The notes: generated from the sequence alone by a model not told the origin. 64,000 nt of DNA from Sepioteuthis lessoniana (GCA_963585895.1 CAUZXS010000192.1:5001-69000), one strand, 5' to 3'. Shown: positions 21,969-33,017, counted from the first letter of the stretch. Made by a program: numbers and translations.

Positions 21969-22094
21969 GGGCACCTCGGGTGGTGTAATGGTTAGCAAAG
22001 TAGACTAGCAAACCTGTACGAGTGAGTTCGATTCTCATTGGGTGCCCCATTGATGCGGCCTTGTGCTACATCTAAGCAAAAAAAGCTTAGTAAA
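21969..22094 (+). repeat. Family E tRNA-like unit with near-complete cloverleaf
   Basis: GCACCTC at 21971 can pair with TGGGTGC near 22040 as an acceptor stem. TGGTGTAATGGTTAGC forms a D-arm/A box. GTGAG-TTCGATT-CTCAT is a good T arm with a B box. The anticodon arm pairs poorly, so I do not call a functional tRNA. A roughly 45 bp tail (CTTGTGCTACATCTAAGC and so on) follows, as in the other units, making this a minimal tRNA SINE. It is the best-preserved member of the family. Confidence 0.7.
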
Positions 22095-22660
22095 TTACCA
22101 CTGACAGGGATGCTGTGAAAGGAGAAATAAACAATAAGTGAATATTTCTAAATTATTATCAGCTGCAATATCAAATATACAGATTAATGTATCAAGTTCA
22201 TAGTGAAAAAAGAGAAAACTCAAACCTTTGAACCAGGTATTGGTAGCCATTTTTGAGCAATGGGCTTCATTCCATACCACTGAAAAGATAATTAGACATA
22301 CTATATAGTACAAAGTAAACCAAAAATAAAACTACTTTGAAAGAAATGCATGTTTTATATGGAAAAAAATGAAGATAAATTACAAATTTTTATGAGAAAC
22401 TTGGTGTTGCATATTTTTTCACAAGATTTTCAATATTTGGAGATATCTGAGTTGTTGCAAATTATAAATTGTCTTTAAATTGATTATCATCTAATTCTAA
22501 TTGTGTTTCATATTATGGCTTTAATTTGAGAAAAAACACGATGGTGTATTTTTTATTGAAGCATACTGTCTTGGAGTAATAATTTTCAGAATGATTTACT
22601 TAAAACTGTAACAAAGATTCATCTAAAAATTTTTGTCACACTCTGAAGTTTACTTATTTT

Positions 22661-23074
22661 AGCCATAAAGGTTAGGAAGGTTGGCTCGCAAACCGCTGTT
22701 AGGGAGTTCAATTCTCACTTGTGCCTCTGTGTTGAATCTAAGCTATATTTTTTTGAGGGAGCACCTTACATTGTATAATGGTTAACAAGCTTGGTTAGCA
22801 GACCATTGTTTGTGAGTTCAATCCTCACATGCGTCTGTGTGGAATCTAAGCTATACTTTTTTTTTTTTGAGGGAGCATCTTACATTGTATAATGGTTAGC
22901 AAACTTGGTTAGCAGACCATTATGTTCTTGTATCAAATCTAAGCTATACTTTTTTGGGGGGAAGGGGTCATGTTGTATGGTATAATGGTTAACAAGTGTA
23001 GCTTGCAGACCATTGTTAGTGAGTACAATTCTCACTAGATATATCCTATACTTCTGCCCTTGTGCTTAGTAAAT
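22661..23074 (+). repeat. Cluster of four family E tRNA-like units
   Basis: Units at about 22661-22747, 22757-22856, 22870-22949 and 22965-23074 lie head to tail. Each has a TATAATGGTTAACAAGCTTG-like D-arm and, in three of them, a GAGTTCAATTCTC-like T arm. The third lacks the T arm. A poly-T/G spacer (TTTTTTTTTTGAGGGAG) recurs between units, suggesting local tandem duplication rather than independent insertion. Confidence 0.7.
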
Positions 23075-23276
23075 ACTTAAATTATTGCTTTTCTTATTCA
23101 CACTCAGTATCTTTTGTATACTAGAATATTATATCAAAATCAACATGACACTACAAATTATGAATAATAGAATAATACAATATAATACAATAATACAATA
23201 TTAATTTCATTGAATACAAATACAACAGATGTCTTGGTCACAGATTTTTCACCAATTTTTGAAATTGATTATAATC

Positions 23277-23733
23277 AAAATCTGTTAGTAAGAGTTCAAG
23301 AAATTATGCATCCAACTTTCCATGTCTGCGTGTTTTATGTGGTGTAATGGTTAACAAGCTAAGCTTACAGACCATTGTTAGTGAGTTCAATTCTCACTTT
23401 GTACCCCATACTTACACCCTTGTATCAAATCAAAGTTGCGATTACTTTTTTTAATCTTTATCTTTTTTGTGGGGGCACCTTGCATAGCTAGCAGACTATT
23501 GTTTGTAAGTTTGATTCTCACAGGGTGTCCCATACTTCTGGCCTTGTACCACCACTAAGCTAAGCTTAGTAATGAAAATCTGTTGGTAAAAGGATAAGAG
23601 ATTATGCACCCAACTCTCCATTTCTGGGAGTTTCATATGGTGTAATGGTTAACTCGCTGACCATTGTTAATGAGTTCAGTTTTTATTGGTTGTCTCATAC
23701 TTCTGACCTTGTGCAAAACTAAGTAAAATTTGA
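23277..23733 (+). repeat. Three family E units within a duplicated segment
   Basis: Units lie at about 23327-23438, 23471-23572 and 23627-23733. The 50 bp before the first (AAATTATGCATCCAACTTTC) closely matches the 50 bp before the third (AGATTATGCACCCAACTCTC). A block of about 297 bp holding two units was therefore probably tandemly duplicated and then partly lost. The middle unit has a shortened D arm. Confidence 0.65.
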
Positions 23734-23994
23734 TAAATGATTTCAATAATTTCTATTTGAAGTTTCTTTTATGTTCATTTTTTTTAGCTTGAGTATTTTG
23801 AATCGTAAAGAAAAATAATTATAAAATTAAGCTTGTTATGGAAAAAGTGATAAAAAGTTACATGCAAATCTTTCGGCTTTGGTTTGATGATGTCTACTTT
23901 AGCCTTTTAAGGAAGAGGAATAAAATACTTGTTAAAGATTTGATGTCCAAGTTTCTTGCTTGCCACAATCCTTAATTTCTATAACAACCATGTG

Positions 23995-24206
23995 CTTCCA
24001 TCTGGTCAATTCCCCAACCTTATCCCTCACACCCAGTATGTTTGACTAACACATCACTGTGAAGAGTTGTTCTCTAAAATGAAGCATGCCAAGAGTATGC
24101 TGTATATACAACTGTCAAATCATAATTTGTCTGATGTGCTTCCACTGTCAATCTCTTCATTCAACCTTGATATTACATCTTTTTATAATTGCAAGCATTA
24201 GATATC
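23995..24206 (+). mobile_element. hAT transposase C-terminal fragment 1
   Basis: The plus strand encodes CEELFSKMKHAKSMLYIQ followed by LSNHNLSDVLPLSISS. This matches the C-terminal dimerisation region of hAT transposases of the type found in ZBED and GTF2IRD2-like genes (general knowledge: CEQLFSRMKHVKS..L.DEHL). An in-frame stop lies just upstream, and no catalytic region or terminal repeats are seen. It is a short relic. Confidence 0.6.
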
Positions 24207-24266
24207 TCATAAAAAAATTATAACTATCAATTTGTGAATATAGCTATTTTTTTTATCAATATTCAA

Positions 24267-24326
24267 AAAAATCTGGGCAGCCTTTTTATTAAGGATTTAC
24301 CTTAATAAAAAGGGATCCCAGATTTT
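24267..24326. repeat. 60 bp near-perfect hairpin
   Basis: The arms 24267-24294 (AAAATCTGGGCAGCCTTTTT and onward) and 24300-24326 (complement AAAATCTGGGATCCCTTTTT) match at about 25 of 28 positions around a 5-6 base loop. The size is that of a microRNA precursor, but it could equally be the fused ends of a decayed MITE. Nothing in the sequence shows transcription. Confidence 0.6.
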
Positions 24327-24377
24327 GTAAAACATTGACCAAATATCAAGCAAATGAATTTTGATATTTTTTTCAAG

Positions 24378-24470
24378 GTTGTCATACTCAGGACACCTCT
24401 TTTTGGGTGAGGGATCTTATCCCTCCCTAAGGGATACAGTCAGCATATTCTAAACCTCACTGACAGAGCA
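24378..24470 (-). mobile_element. Family C 5'-block fragment
   Basis: A reverse fragment from CTCAGGACACCTCTTTTTGG through GGATACAGTCAGCATATTCT to the CACTGACAGAGC end. Only the outermost 90 bp of the 5' block remains. Confidence 0.65.
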
Positions 24471-24636
24471 TCATTTTGGGACAGACAACTGTTATCATAA
24501 AATATTTTTAGACAAATTTGCCAAAAATAGTTCACCTGTTGGTTCCCAGAATATTGACAATTTCATAAAGAAAAAATACTTTTAAAAAAAATTACAATGA
24601 ATACAGATTCAGTTGTTTTTTTTTTGTCCTTTTAAG

Positions 24637-24732
24637 ATCATGACTCCAAATCCTTCTCAATTAAGTTTTATGGCTAACAGACTAAAAAGGTTTGGAGCCC
24701 TTGTTCCCAGACAAAATTGGTCAACTCATGAG
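24637..24732 (+). CDS. Candidate internal exon of an unknown gene
   Basis: A 96 bp open segment lies between a strong acceptor-like tract (a T-rich run ending TTTTAAG) and a donor-like GAG/GTATGT. Exactly 32 codons fit between the two sites without a stop, so it could be a phase-0 exon. The peptide begins IMTPNPSQLSFMANRLKRFG and ends RQNWSTHE. Unlike nearby frames it is not low-complexity. I do not recognise the protein. It lies between two hAT relics, so exaptation or an unrecognised transposon piece is possible, as is chance. If real, the window lies partly inside a very large intron of a plus-strand gene. Confidence 0.3.
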
Positions 24733-24997
24733 GTATGTGCCAAAAGTGGTAAATTGCATGTGACACATTATATATCACTGGTTTTATCAATCAGTTTACA
24801 ATTGATGCTTGTACACTATGGAGTTGTATTTTATTCATTCTTTTTTGAATATTTGGTTTTGTTCAAATCCCTTATTGAAAATGAAATTTAATAAACTTTC
24901 CTAAATCCGAAGTGTTCCTGACATTTTTAATTTATAGCAATCATTATTCAGTGAATATTTTCTAGAAATAAGAAAATTTCCTCTGCTATTTCATACA

Positions 24998-25070
24998 GAT
25001 ATGAACAAGCATTTTCAGCCATGAAACTGATTAAAACAAAATGAGATCAAAATTAGCTAATGAATATTTT
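24998..25070 (+). mobile_element. hAT transposase C-terminal fragment 2
   Basis: The plus strand encodes YEQAFSAMKLIKTK followed by a stop. It resembles the CE.AFS.MK.IKT.LR segment near the C-terminus of a second type of hAT transposase. Only about 25 codons are recognisable. Confidence 0.45.
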
Positions 25071-25317
25071 TAAATTCTTTGCTTCCCTTGAAAACTAATT
25101 CCATTTAAATCATTAAATTTTTTTATAAAATTAAAAGTCTCATTGAGAAAGGTAATGCTTGTCTTATTTTACATTAAATCAATAAATTATATAAAAATTT
25201 AGAATATATTTCAATAAATATTTTACAAGATTCATGCAATTTGTTTAAATGTATGTGTAAAAAAAATGCTGCATGGAATGTGAAAGATTGGTAATGTCTG
25301 TTCAAAGGAGTATTTTC

Positions 25318-25590
25318 GTAATATACACAAAAATTTATCGCAGACCATAAAGTATATCATAATTTTATTGGTATTTTTCTTATGTTTAAATTTTTTATTT
25401 TTTGTTTGCATTTTATAATACTCACAAAATTTACCAAAGACCATACAATATATCATGATTACATTGGCATTTTTTTAATGTTTATAATTTTTATTTTTTG
25501 TGTGTATTTTATAATGCGCACAAAATTCATCACTGGTCATACAACATATCATAATCATATTGGCATTTTTTAATGTCTTTTATTTTTATT
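25318..25590. repeat. Three-copy tandem repeat of about 100 bp
   Basis: Diverged units start near 25322, 25423 and 25517, each with ACAAAAT, a GACCATACAATATATCAT-like segment, ATTGGCATTTTT and TTTTTATTTTTTGTGTG. The unit is not seen elsewhere in the window. Confidence 0.75.
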
Positions 25591-26036
25591 TTTAGTAAGA
25601 TGTGGCTATTGGTTTAATTCATTGGATACCTGCATGGGAAGATGGGCATTTCATATAACCTTATGATGTCATTGGAGGGATAATGCCTACTAATTTTTTT
25701 CTTATCATTTCTCAGATATTTATTTTTGGTTGTTCAAATGTTATTAAACAAAAGCAAACAAATCAAGCAATTCTCCCAGTTACTTTTTAAATATTTAGAT
25801 TTAAGACTTTTTCATTATTTAAATATCTTTAAAAACATCTTTCTTTTTCTTTTGATTTCTTTTAAAAAAGATCTTATTTTCAGTGCAATCGATAATGAGG
25901 TAAAATTCCTGCCTAACTTTATCTTTACAATATTAAAAAAGTCACATTATTAGAAGACAGTATTTCAGGAAACACAATTGGTGAAGATGAATACATAGAT
26001 ATCATGACTCAGAAAAAAAATTATATGCATTATTTG

Positions 26037-26074
<38 letters not shown>

Positions 26075-26490
26075 TGGTGGTTGTCCATCAAATCCGATGA
26101 TGACGTGTGTGTTCTACAACTCATCTATGAACATGGAGGTGGCTTTGCAGCCCCAGCTCAGAGGCACAAAAAGATATAACTAAAAAAATGTATTATTTAA
26201 AAAGAGACATGTATCACTTGAAAAATATCATTCAGAAACAGATATATTAACTGAAGTATGAAAAATTAGAGATTACAATAGAGTGGATGGTTTCACCTTA
26301 TACCACTGATAACAATATGATATGATGGATGACATAATACTTAAAGAGGTAGTATAGCTATAACAGTTATGGAACATGAACATTATTTAACACTGTTTGA
26401 TGGCAGAATGGTTGTTAGGGCCAAAATGTTAGTGAACTCCAACTCAAAGGTGATAATTGCACAAAGTTTTTCTTATATATACTAGGAATA
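25591..26490. other. Unassigned DNA with TA array and short repeat end
   Basis: Mostly AT-rich. A (TA)n array at 26050-26075 is followed by a compositionally distinct 90 bp stretch (26076-26168). That stretch holds GTGGTTGTCCATCAAATCCG and CCCCAGCTCAGAGGCAC and resembles the end of a dispersed repeat, but there is no second copy here to confirm it. Confidence 0.4.
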
Positions 26491-26493
26491 TAT

Positions 26494-26786
26494 GTATTTA
26501 CCAACCCCTCAGTTCAAGCAGGAGGTGACACAATGTCAATTTTATACAGAGTTTTACAGGTTTGAATTCAGAGTTTTTCCTTCTCCCAGACCGGTTGCCA
26601 TACCTAGGTTAAAGAACCCAGACTTTCCAACTATTTACTCATAGTTGAAGGGAGAATAGTTGGATCCATACTTTTCCCAAGGGTATTAATGCTATGTGAA
26701 ATGTAAACAGCCTAATCCAAGATTTGAACTTAAGTTGCCATGCCCATTTCCTACGACAATAACAATTATAACACAAGCCCCTCCTT
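26494..26786 (-). repeat. SINE-B copy 6
   Basis: Full-length reverse copy from the tail complement (TTTACCAACCCCTCAGTTC) to the head complement (CAATAACAATTATAACACAA). The sense B box is altered to AAGTTCAAATC. Divergence is moderate. Confidence 0.85.
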
Positions 26787-27287
26787 TATCAGGAATATAT
26801 GAATTCCAGACAGACTTTATCAGCATATAAACACAATGCAAGAAAGGGACTGCAGGAGACTCCTAAAGAAAGTGACCACACAATGAAAGGGAATATTGTA
26901 ACAAATCACATCTCTATTCAACACTCATGCTACTCAGCCCATCAGTCAATGCACTTTGCTGTATATACTACATTCCATAGTGTTTCATATATTTCAACCA
27001 ACAAGGTCTTTTATGGTATATATGTGTATGTACCTTTTTGGGAATAATTAAAGTAACAGGAAATTGTTTCCTGAATATACTTATACTTATTTTTATATTT
27101 GCAGATTTAAAGGTGGAAATCGGAATGATAATATAAATATAAGAGTATTAAGAATAAAACATAAATAAGACATTTAAAAAATCTAAATTTTAAAACAATT
27201 AATGTAAACATTTTTTCAACAGTCACTAAGTTTAACTTAGTAGATTTGGTTCTTTAACTTTGAATTAGCAACAAGTCTCGTAGGAAA

Positions 27288-27378
27288 ATTTTGAATTTAA
27301 ACTTTTTAAACTCCGCTTAAAAATCAACCTTGTGTCACCTCCTACTCATTTGAAGGGATTAAGTAAACATATATATCA
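27288..27378 (+). repeat. SINE-B copy 7, 3' tail only
   Basis: Only the last 90 bp is present: TAAACTCCGCTTAAAAATCA, then CTTGTGTCACCTCCTACTC and GGGATTAAGTAAACA. This is the same part of SINE-B that was amplified into the 50-53 kb satellite. Confidence 0.75.
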
Positions 27379-27529
27379 TTCAGAAAATTTATTTGAAAAA
27401 ATATATCTATAAACTAAGTTTAACTTAGAATGGTACAAAGTCAAAATATAGAGAAAGATGGTGTCAAATGTTTGCCCACTGCTTACCTTGAAAATTAAAA
27501 TTCATTTTCTTGAGGTACCTTGTAATGCT

Positions 27530-28005
27530 AAAAAATATATATATATAATTTCTTTATCTGGCAATACTGAGAAAAAATTATTTATTTACTTGAGATACCT
27601 TATGATTTATTTACCAGAAGTATCTGATGATATTCAAAAAGATATTTATTTACCTGAGGTACCCGATGATATAAGAAAAATATCTATTTACCTGAAATAC
27701 CCAGTAATATTCAGAAAAAGATTATCTATTTACCTAAGGTACCTGATTATATCCCAAAACATATTTATTTACCAGAAGCATCTGATAATATTCAAAAAAC
27801 TATTTATTTACCTGAGGTACCTGATGATATTCAAAAAATATTTATTTACCTGAGGTACTCAATGATATTCAAAAACTATTTATTTACCTGAGGTACCTGA
27901 TGATATTCAAAAAATATTTATTTACCTATTATTTGCCTAAGGTACCTGATGATATCCCAAAACATATTTATTTACCTGAAGCATATGAGGTACCTAGTAA
28001 TACTC
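27530..28005. repeat. 38 bp minisatellite, array 1
   Basis: About 11 degenerate units of roughly 38 bp built on TTTACCTGAGGTACCTGATG and ATATTCAAAAAATATTTA. Many contain a GGTACC palindrome. Unit length varies by one or two bases, so the 131-codon frame across it (repeating YLPEVPDDIQK and YLRYLMIFKK) shifts phase and is not taken as a gene. A second array lies at 31.9 kb. Confidence 0.88.
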
Positions 28006-28009
28006 AGAA

Positions 28010-29490
28010 AAAAGATTAAATAAAATAGTTTAATAAAATAATTCTTGATACATTTTAGTAAAATTCTATTAATACAGAAATATGAACATGATGCAAATGT
28101 ACAATAAAGAGTTGAAAACATTTTTTTAAATTGTGATTAATTTCCAAAAGACTCTTAATGCATAATATTTGTTGATCTTCCATTTGTCACGTGGTCAACC
28201 ACTGCGAGGAGAGAAAGAAGGAATTTCCCCTACCCCTCCGTGTTTGAATTACCAGGCCACCAAAGAATGACCGTTAAAAAGAGGAATAGGAATGTAGGTC
28301 AATTCCTCGCGACCGACGTAACAAATCCAGGTCAGAATGAAAGCCAACAGATGTTTGAACTCTGTGACCAGATGGATAAAGAAGGGATATACTGGACATA
28401 TAGTAGTCCGAAGGAATCTCCTGACAGGGAAGAAGAAAGGGGCTAAATGATTGGCCAGAATCCTAAAGCGGAAGTAGCACCCTTTTTCGTCAGCGGAAAT
28501 AGGGATAAGGAAATCAGTTTTAGGACAGCAGTTGAGGTGACAAGATGCATGAACACTGTGGCCTAGACTCTGGGTGAAGAAGCGGAAAGAATCTTGGACA
28601 AGAAGAACTGATGCCTTCAAGCCAAGCTATATATTAAATTTCGCTAGCCCGTAAAAGAGAAAATATTCTCAGAAGGAACCCGTCAAAAAGCTAAGTAAAC
28701 ATTAAGACTGTTTCTCCCTACACCCTTCCTAAGTACTGCAATTACATATTCTTTCTCTCTCTCAATTTAAAGAAGAAAGAAAGAAAAGAATAAGGAAGAA
28801 AGACATTTGTATTTATGTATTATCCGCTGATAATATAGCCGACACATTAAATATGTGTGTCCACATGTATTAAAAACCTTGTTATATTTTATATCTCTCC
28901 TCGTGTTGAAATTTATTCATTGTGTTGTCTGCCTATCAAGCTGTCTTTTGCATGCTCCTTTTAAGCTTCATTTACCTCATGTTATTCTCACTAAATTGTC
29001 CTATTCGCCTTTAAAAATATGACACAGGAAATTGAAATTGTCGACTACGATAAATAGTATTATTATATCTAAACCTAGAGGCCCATATCTTCCATTATCC
29101 TAGGGGTAGGAGAAGGTAGTGGCCTGGTGGGCGTGTGTGTAATGTGAAATTTGGAAACCCCTTGCCAGTCTAGCCCCAAATTAACCCCAACATAATCTGC
29201 CAGTTTCCCTATGCCCAAAAAGGGAATCTTAACTCGAACTTATTCTGCGAGGGATCAAGTGCCAGGCTGCCCCGTCTTCACAAGTGCGAAAAATAAACTC
29301 CCGTCTTGGGATAAATATTTTATACCGCGTCACACATTTTTCATAGATATGTTGAATCCTTTTTGACTTCTTACTCATGAATACCCAATATATATCTAGC
29401 CACGTGAAAAACATAAATCTGATCTCATCCATCCCATCATCTACAAAATCAAATTAGCCATTTTGTATTTTGTATCAAAGTTTCTCCATA
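28010..29490. other. Unassigned, less AT-rich island
   Basis: From about 28185 to 29450 the sequence is more complex than its surroundings (for example CACGTGGTCAACCACTGCGA, CCTCGCGACCGACG and CCCTACCCCTCCGTG). It holds no SINE, LINE or family C match. Open frames of 68 (+) and 123 (-) codons overlap at 28240-28620 with no recognised product. Polyadenylation-like signals follow. It may be an exon or regulatory block of a host gene or an unrecognised element; I cannot decide. Confidence 0.4.
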
Positions 29491-29493
29491 AGA

Positions 29494-29790
29494 AATGGAG
29501 GCACTTATGGCATAATGGTTATTGTCAGAGGAAATGGAATTAGTGAACTGAGTTTAAATATTGGATGAAACTATTTGCATTTCACATAGCGCTAATACTC
29601 TTGGAAAAGGTATGAATCCAACTATTCCCCTTTCTGCTATAGGTAAATAGTAGGGCAGACTGAACTCTTTAACATTGGTATGGCAACTGGTCTAAGAGAA
29701 GGAAAACTCTTAATTAAAATGTGTTAAACTCTGTATAAAATTGACATTGTATCATTTCCTACTTGTGCAGGGGGGTTGGGTAAATACATA
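29494..29790 (+). repeat. SINE-B copy 8
   Basis: Full-length forward copy: head GGCACTTATGGCATAATGGT, body AGCTATGGGT-like segment degraded to CTGCTATAGGTAAATAGTA, tail GGGGTTGGGTAAATACATA. The B box is degraded (GAGTTTAAATATT). Confidence 0.88.
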
Positions 29791-30195
29791 AATCAAAAAC
29801 GGTATATTTTACCATCTGTAAACCTTGCAGCAGAGATATGAACCTGAGGTCAAACACCTTCAGAAATAATAACTGACAGTCAGTAGTCATGAGTCATTCC
29901 TTTCCAGGGTGAGAACTAAGGTACTAAGATGATTATCATGTGGGATTTGAGGGATTGTGTTAGATTCCAAAAGTTTGTTAGGATCAAAACTCCTAGAGTA
30001 AAGTTGAATAATTTGGGATTTAAGTGAAACTGCCTTTCACCCACAGGAGGAGGGGCAAGACCTTATAAATGAAAAGGTATTTCCTTTCTTTCATCAACTG
30101 GGCAAATCCATTCCACATCTTCCTTTTGAGACTGGTCAGAAGAAAAAAATTGTCACATTAGAAAATAAACACAAGTGTTTTTTGTGACCAACTTA

Positions 30196-31285
30196 TCTTT
30201 TAGTTCAGTTGGCTGGGGCTATAGAATACACTGACTGTATCTCTGCGGAGGAGTAAGACCCTACCTCCACCAATAAGTATCCTGGATATAACATTAAACA
30301 ATCTGATAGCAAGGTTCCAGCCTTGGAGCTTTGGGGAATGTGGAGTACCCCTTCATTGCCATTGCTCCCAGGTCCACTCTGACCCGGAGTGGTCATACCT
30401 GATAAGGTCCTATCTATGGGTCGAATAGAACTGTTAGACTATTCAAATCGTGTCCAAACAAATGACTTTTGCTAAAATGAATTGTTAGAAATAGAACTGT
30501 TTGATTATTCAACTGCATGTAAACCAATTACTGATGTTTAATTGAATTGTGAGTGATTCATAGCAATACTTGGAACCAGTTAACTGTGTACAAATGATTA
30601 ATAATGTTGAATAGAATAATTAGTGTTGAATAGCAATACTTGTAACCACTTTCTTGTGTGGAAACAAATGATTAACATTGAAGAGAATTATCAGGGTTCC
30701 ATGGTAATAACTGAAACCATTTAACTGTGTAGAACTAATAGCAATACTAAAATGCAAATAAATTGATTCTAACTCATTTAAAAATGAAATTACCTACAAA
30801 CTATTCACTTATAAATCATATATATATGAATTTAGATTTGTGAAAATAAATGACTGATGTTACATTGTTACTGTTACATAGCAATACTTGAAACCATTTA
30901 ACTGTGTGCAAATAAATGATTAATAGTAAACAGAAATATTCATATTTGATAGAAATAAGTAAGTAAAGTTGGCAACCGTAGTCGAGGGTGACTAGAAGGC
31001 TCCCTTTTCAATAGCTACTACACCGAGGTGTAGAAGAGGGCACTACTCCTTTCCCTGGATTGCTCCATTTTACCCTTGATATGTACCTTATATTGCATGG
31101 CAAGGAGGTATCAAGTACCATTTTTAAAGTCTTTGGTATGACGTGACCTGGGATTGAACCCAGGTCTCCTGGACCAGTGGTGAACACTCTAATTCACATA
31201 TACTTAATATAAAAACAGGATTTGGCATTAAATAACCAATAATGGTTGATATGCCATAAAACCCAAACAAACCAAACCAATATAT
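30196..31285 (+). mobile_element. Family C element with long core, split by a SINE-A
   Basis: The 5' block at 30196-30430 includes CAGTTGGCTGGGGCTATAG and GACCCGGAGTGGTC. The core at 30430-30955 has about eight units sharing AACTGTGTGCAAA and CAATACTTGAAACCA. SINE-A copy 7 is inserted at 30957-31192. The 3' block resumes at 31200-31285 and ends in CCCAAACAAACCAAACC. Without the SINE it is about 850 bp. Confidence 0.82.
30957..31192 (-). repeat. SINE-A copy 7, nested in family C
   Basis: Reverse copy from AAGTTGGCAACCGTAGTCGA to the head at CCAGTGGTGAACACTCT. It belongs to the subfamily with CCATTTTTAAAGTC, shared with the 40.6 and 45.3 kb copies. Its B box is an exact GGTTCAATCCC in sense, and a small deletion has removed the GCTGAGTGTTAA segment. 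Confidence 0.88.
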
Positions 31286-31904
31286 TAGTAGTGCCTTTCC
31301 TGCCACCAGGATCAAGTGACAACCTTTTTCAAATACATAAAATTATATCAAACCACCTCAGTATGTAATAACCTTGACTGAGTCCAGATAAATCAATAAG
31401 CTTTATTTGAAATTATTAACTGCTTTTATAAGTGTTTTGAGATTGTAGAAAATAGGGATTAAAACATATTGCACAAATTATGATTAAGAGAGTAGAAAAA
31501 AAAAAGATACCTGAAAAAGATTAATTTAGAATTCATTTCTAATGAACTGGTTATACAAATGCTAATCATTGCATTGTATTACAGTTCCCAACTATTGTTC
31601 AATATAATGAAATTTTTCATTTGAAGATTTTATGTTTTGTCTTGTTTTTTCCAACAAGTAATTAGAAATAAATAATTTTTATGTTTTCTAGAAACTTGGA
31701 AGGATTATCAGTAAAAACAACGAAATAGGATGAGTTTGTATTGTACTAAATCACTAACAATCTTTTTATTTTGTTATTTTGTCATTTTGCTTTATTATTT
31801 TTATAAACAATGTTCACCAAAAAGAGATTTAAACATAAAGAAAAATTCTGATTATTTTCTGAGAGCCTCAATATATTTTAGACGTTAATTAGCAATACTT
31901 AAAA
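31286..31904. other. No gene or repeat recognised
   Basis: AT-rich DNA with frequent stops in all frames and no family match. Confidence 0.5.
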
Positions 31905-32150
31905 AAAATTATTTTCCCAAGTTACCTGATGATATCCAAAACAATCATTTATTCATCAGAGGTACTGGATGATATCCCCAAAATTATTTATTTACCTGAG
32001 GTACCTGATATTTATCTATTCATTTGAAGTACCAGATGATATTCAGAAAATTACTTATTTTCTTAAGGTATCTAATGATACCCAAAAAAATATCTATTTA
32101 CCTGAGGTACTTGATGATATCCAAAAAAATATCTATTTACCCAGAAAAAA
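31905..32150. repeat. 38 bp minisatellite, array 2
   Basis: Six to seven degenerate units with TTACCTGAGGTACCTGATG-like and GATATCCAAAAAAATATC segments, the same unit and orientation as the 27.5 kb array. The two arrays lie about 3.9 kb apart with unrelated flanks. Confidence 0.85.
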
Positions 32151-32159
32151 ATGGTAAAT

Positions 32160-33015
32160 TCTGAGAGCCTCTTTATAATATTTCTTGTTCTTCCATTTTT
32201 AGATTTTAGAAAATAATGGCTGATTTTACATTTAAATGCATAGTGAAATTAACCATTTTTTCCAAACAACCTGATAATTTTTCTCAGTTTGTCAACTTTA
32301 TGACTTATATCACATACAAATAGCATATCTTTATTTGATTGTAAACAATTTTATTCTCGGATGTGATTTTTTTGTATTAAACTGACTGATGTAGTTGAAG
32401 GGAGATGACTCATTTAATGAATATATGCACTTCATGATAGCTGCTGTCTTGAATTTGTCTCTAGTGACATCATTTTATAACAATCCTATGATATCAAACA
32501 GTACCTGTACCTGAATTATTTTATTGTGAGGAAAGACAGCACACTGTGTCGATCTTACCTACTAAGCTTCTATAACACATATATAAAAAAGAAAAGCTAT
32601 TCTATATCATTAGATATTATTGAAGCCACAGGTTTAAGCCAGAATCTCTTCCTCTTGAATGGATGGTTTAACAAAAGATAGGAGTCCAAATGGTCAAATG
32701 GCCAGATCAAATTCCAATGCAAGGGATGGTATTTTTGCATTTTTTACAGTAAGAGTGAGCAAGAGGATCACTGACTCTACAAGAAGTTTCATCCACCTTT
32801 TAACAGGTCTTATTTTTCATTCTGCAGGATGTTTAGCTACTTTTTTAATAGGTCAACCAGGTGGGGGAATTGGTTTAGTCAAGAATCTTTCTTTAAGGTG
32901 GCAGATAGTACTAGATTATATGATACCAATTGCATTCTTAAAATGACCTGACATATAAATAAAAAAGAAAAGAAGAGAAACCCAAACCAGAAGTTGCAAA
33001 GCTCAGAAATGCATT
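32160..33015. other. Unassigned DNA with a 95-codon frame
   Basis: A frame at 32659-32946 (+) contains GLIFHSAGCLATFLIGQPGG. It matches no family I know and has no supporting splice or promoter context. The stretch is less AT-rich than average and may be part of an unrecognised repeat. Confidence 0.35.
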
Positions 33016-33017
33016 TT

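Noticed and set aside
21971-22049. Possible functional tRNA gene.
   Set aside because: Acceptor, D and T arms are plausible, but the anticodon stem pairs poorly and the unit carries the family E tail, so it is a tRNA-derived repeat.
27458-27853. 131-codon frame with repeating YLPEVPDDIQK-like units, superficially a repeat protein.
   Set aside because: It is the 38 bp minisatellite. The unit is not a multiple of three, so the repeated peptide changes frame along the array.
32659-32946. 95-codon frame (+) with a glycine-rich QPGGG segment.
   Set aside because: No family recognised, no splice or promoter support, and the length is within chance for this composition.
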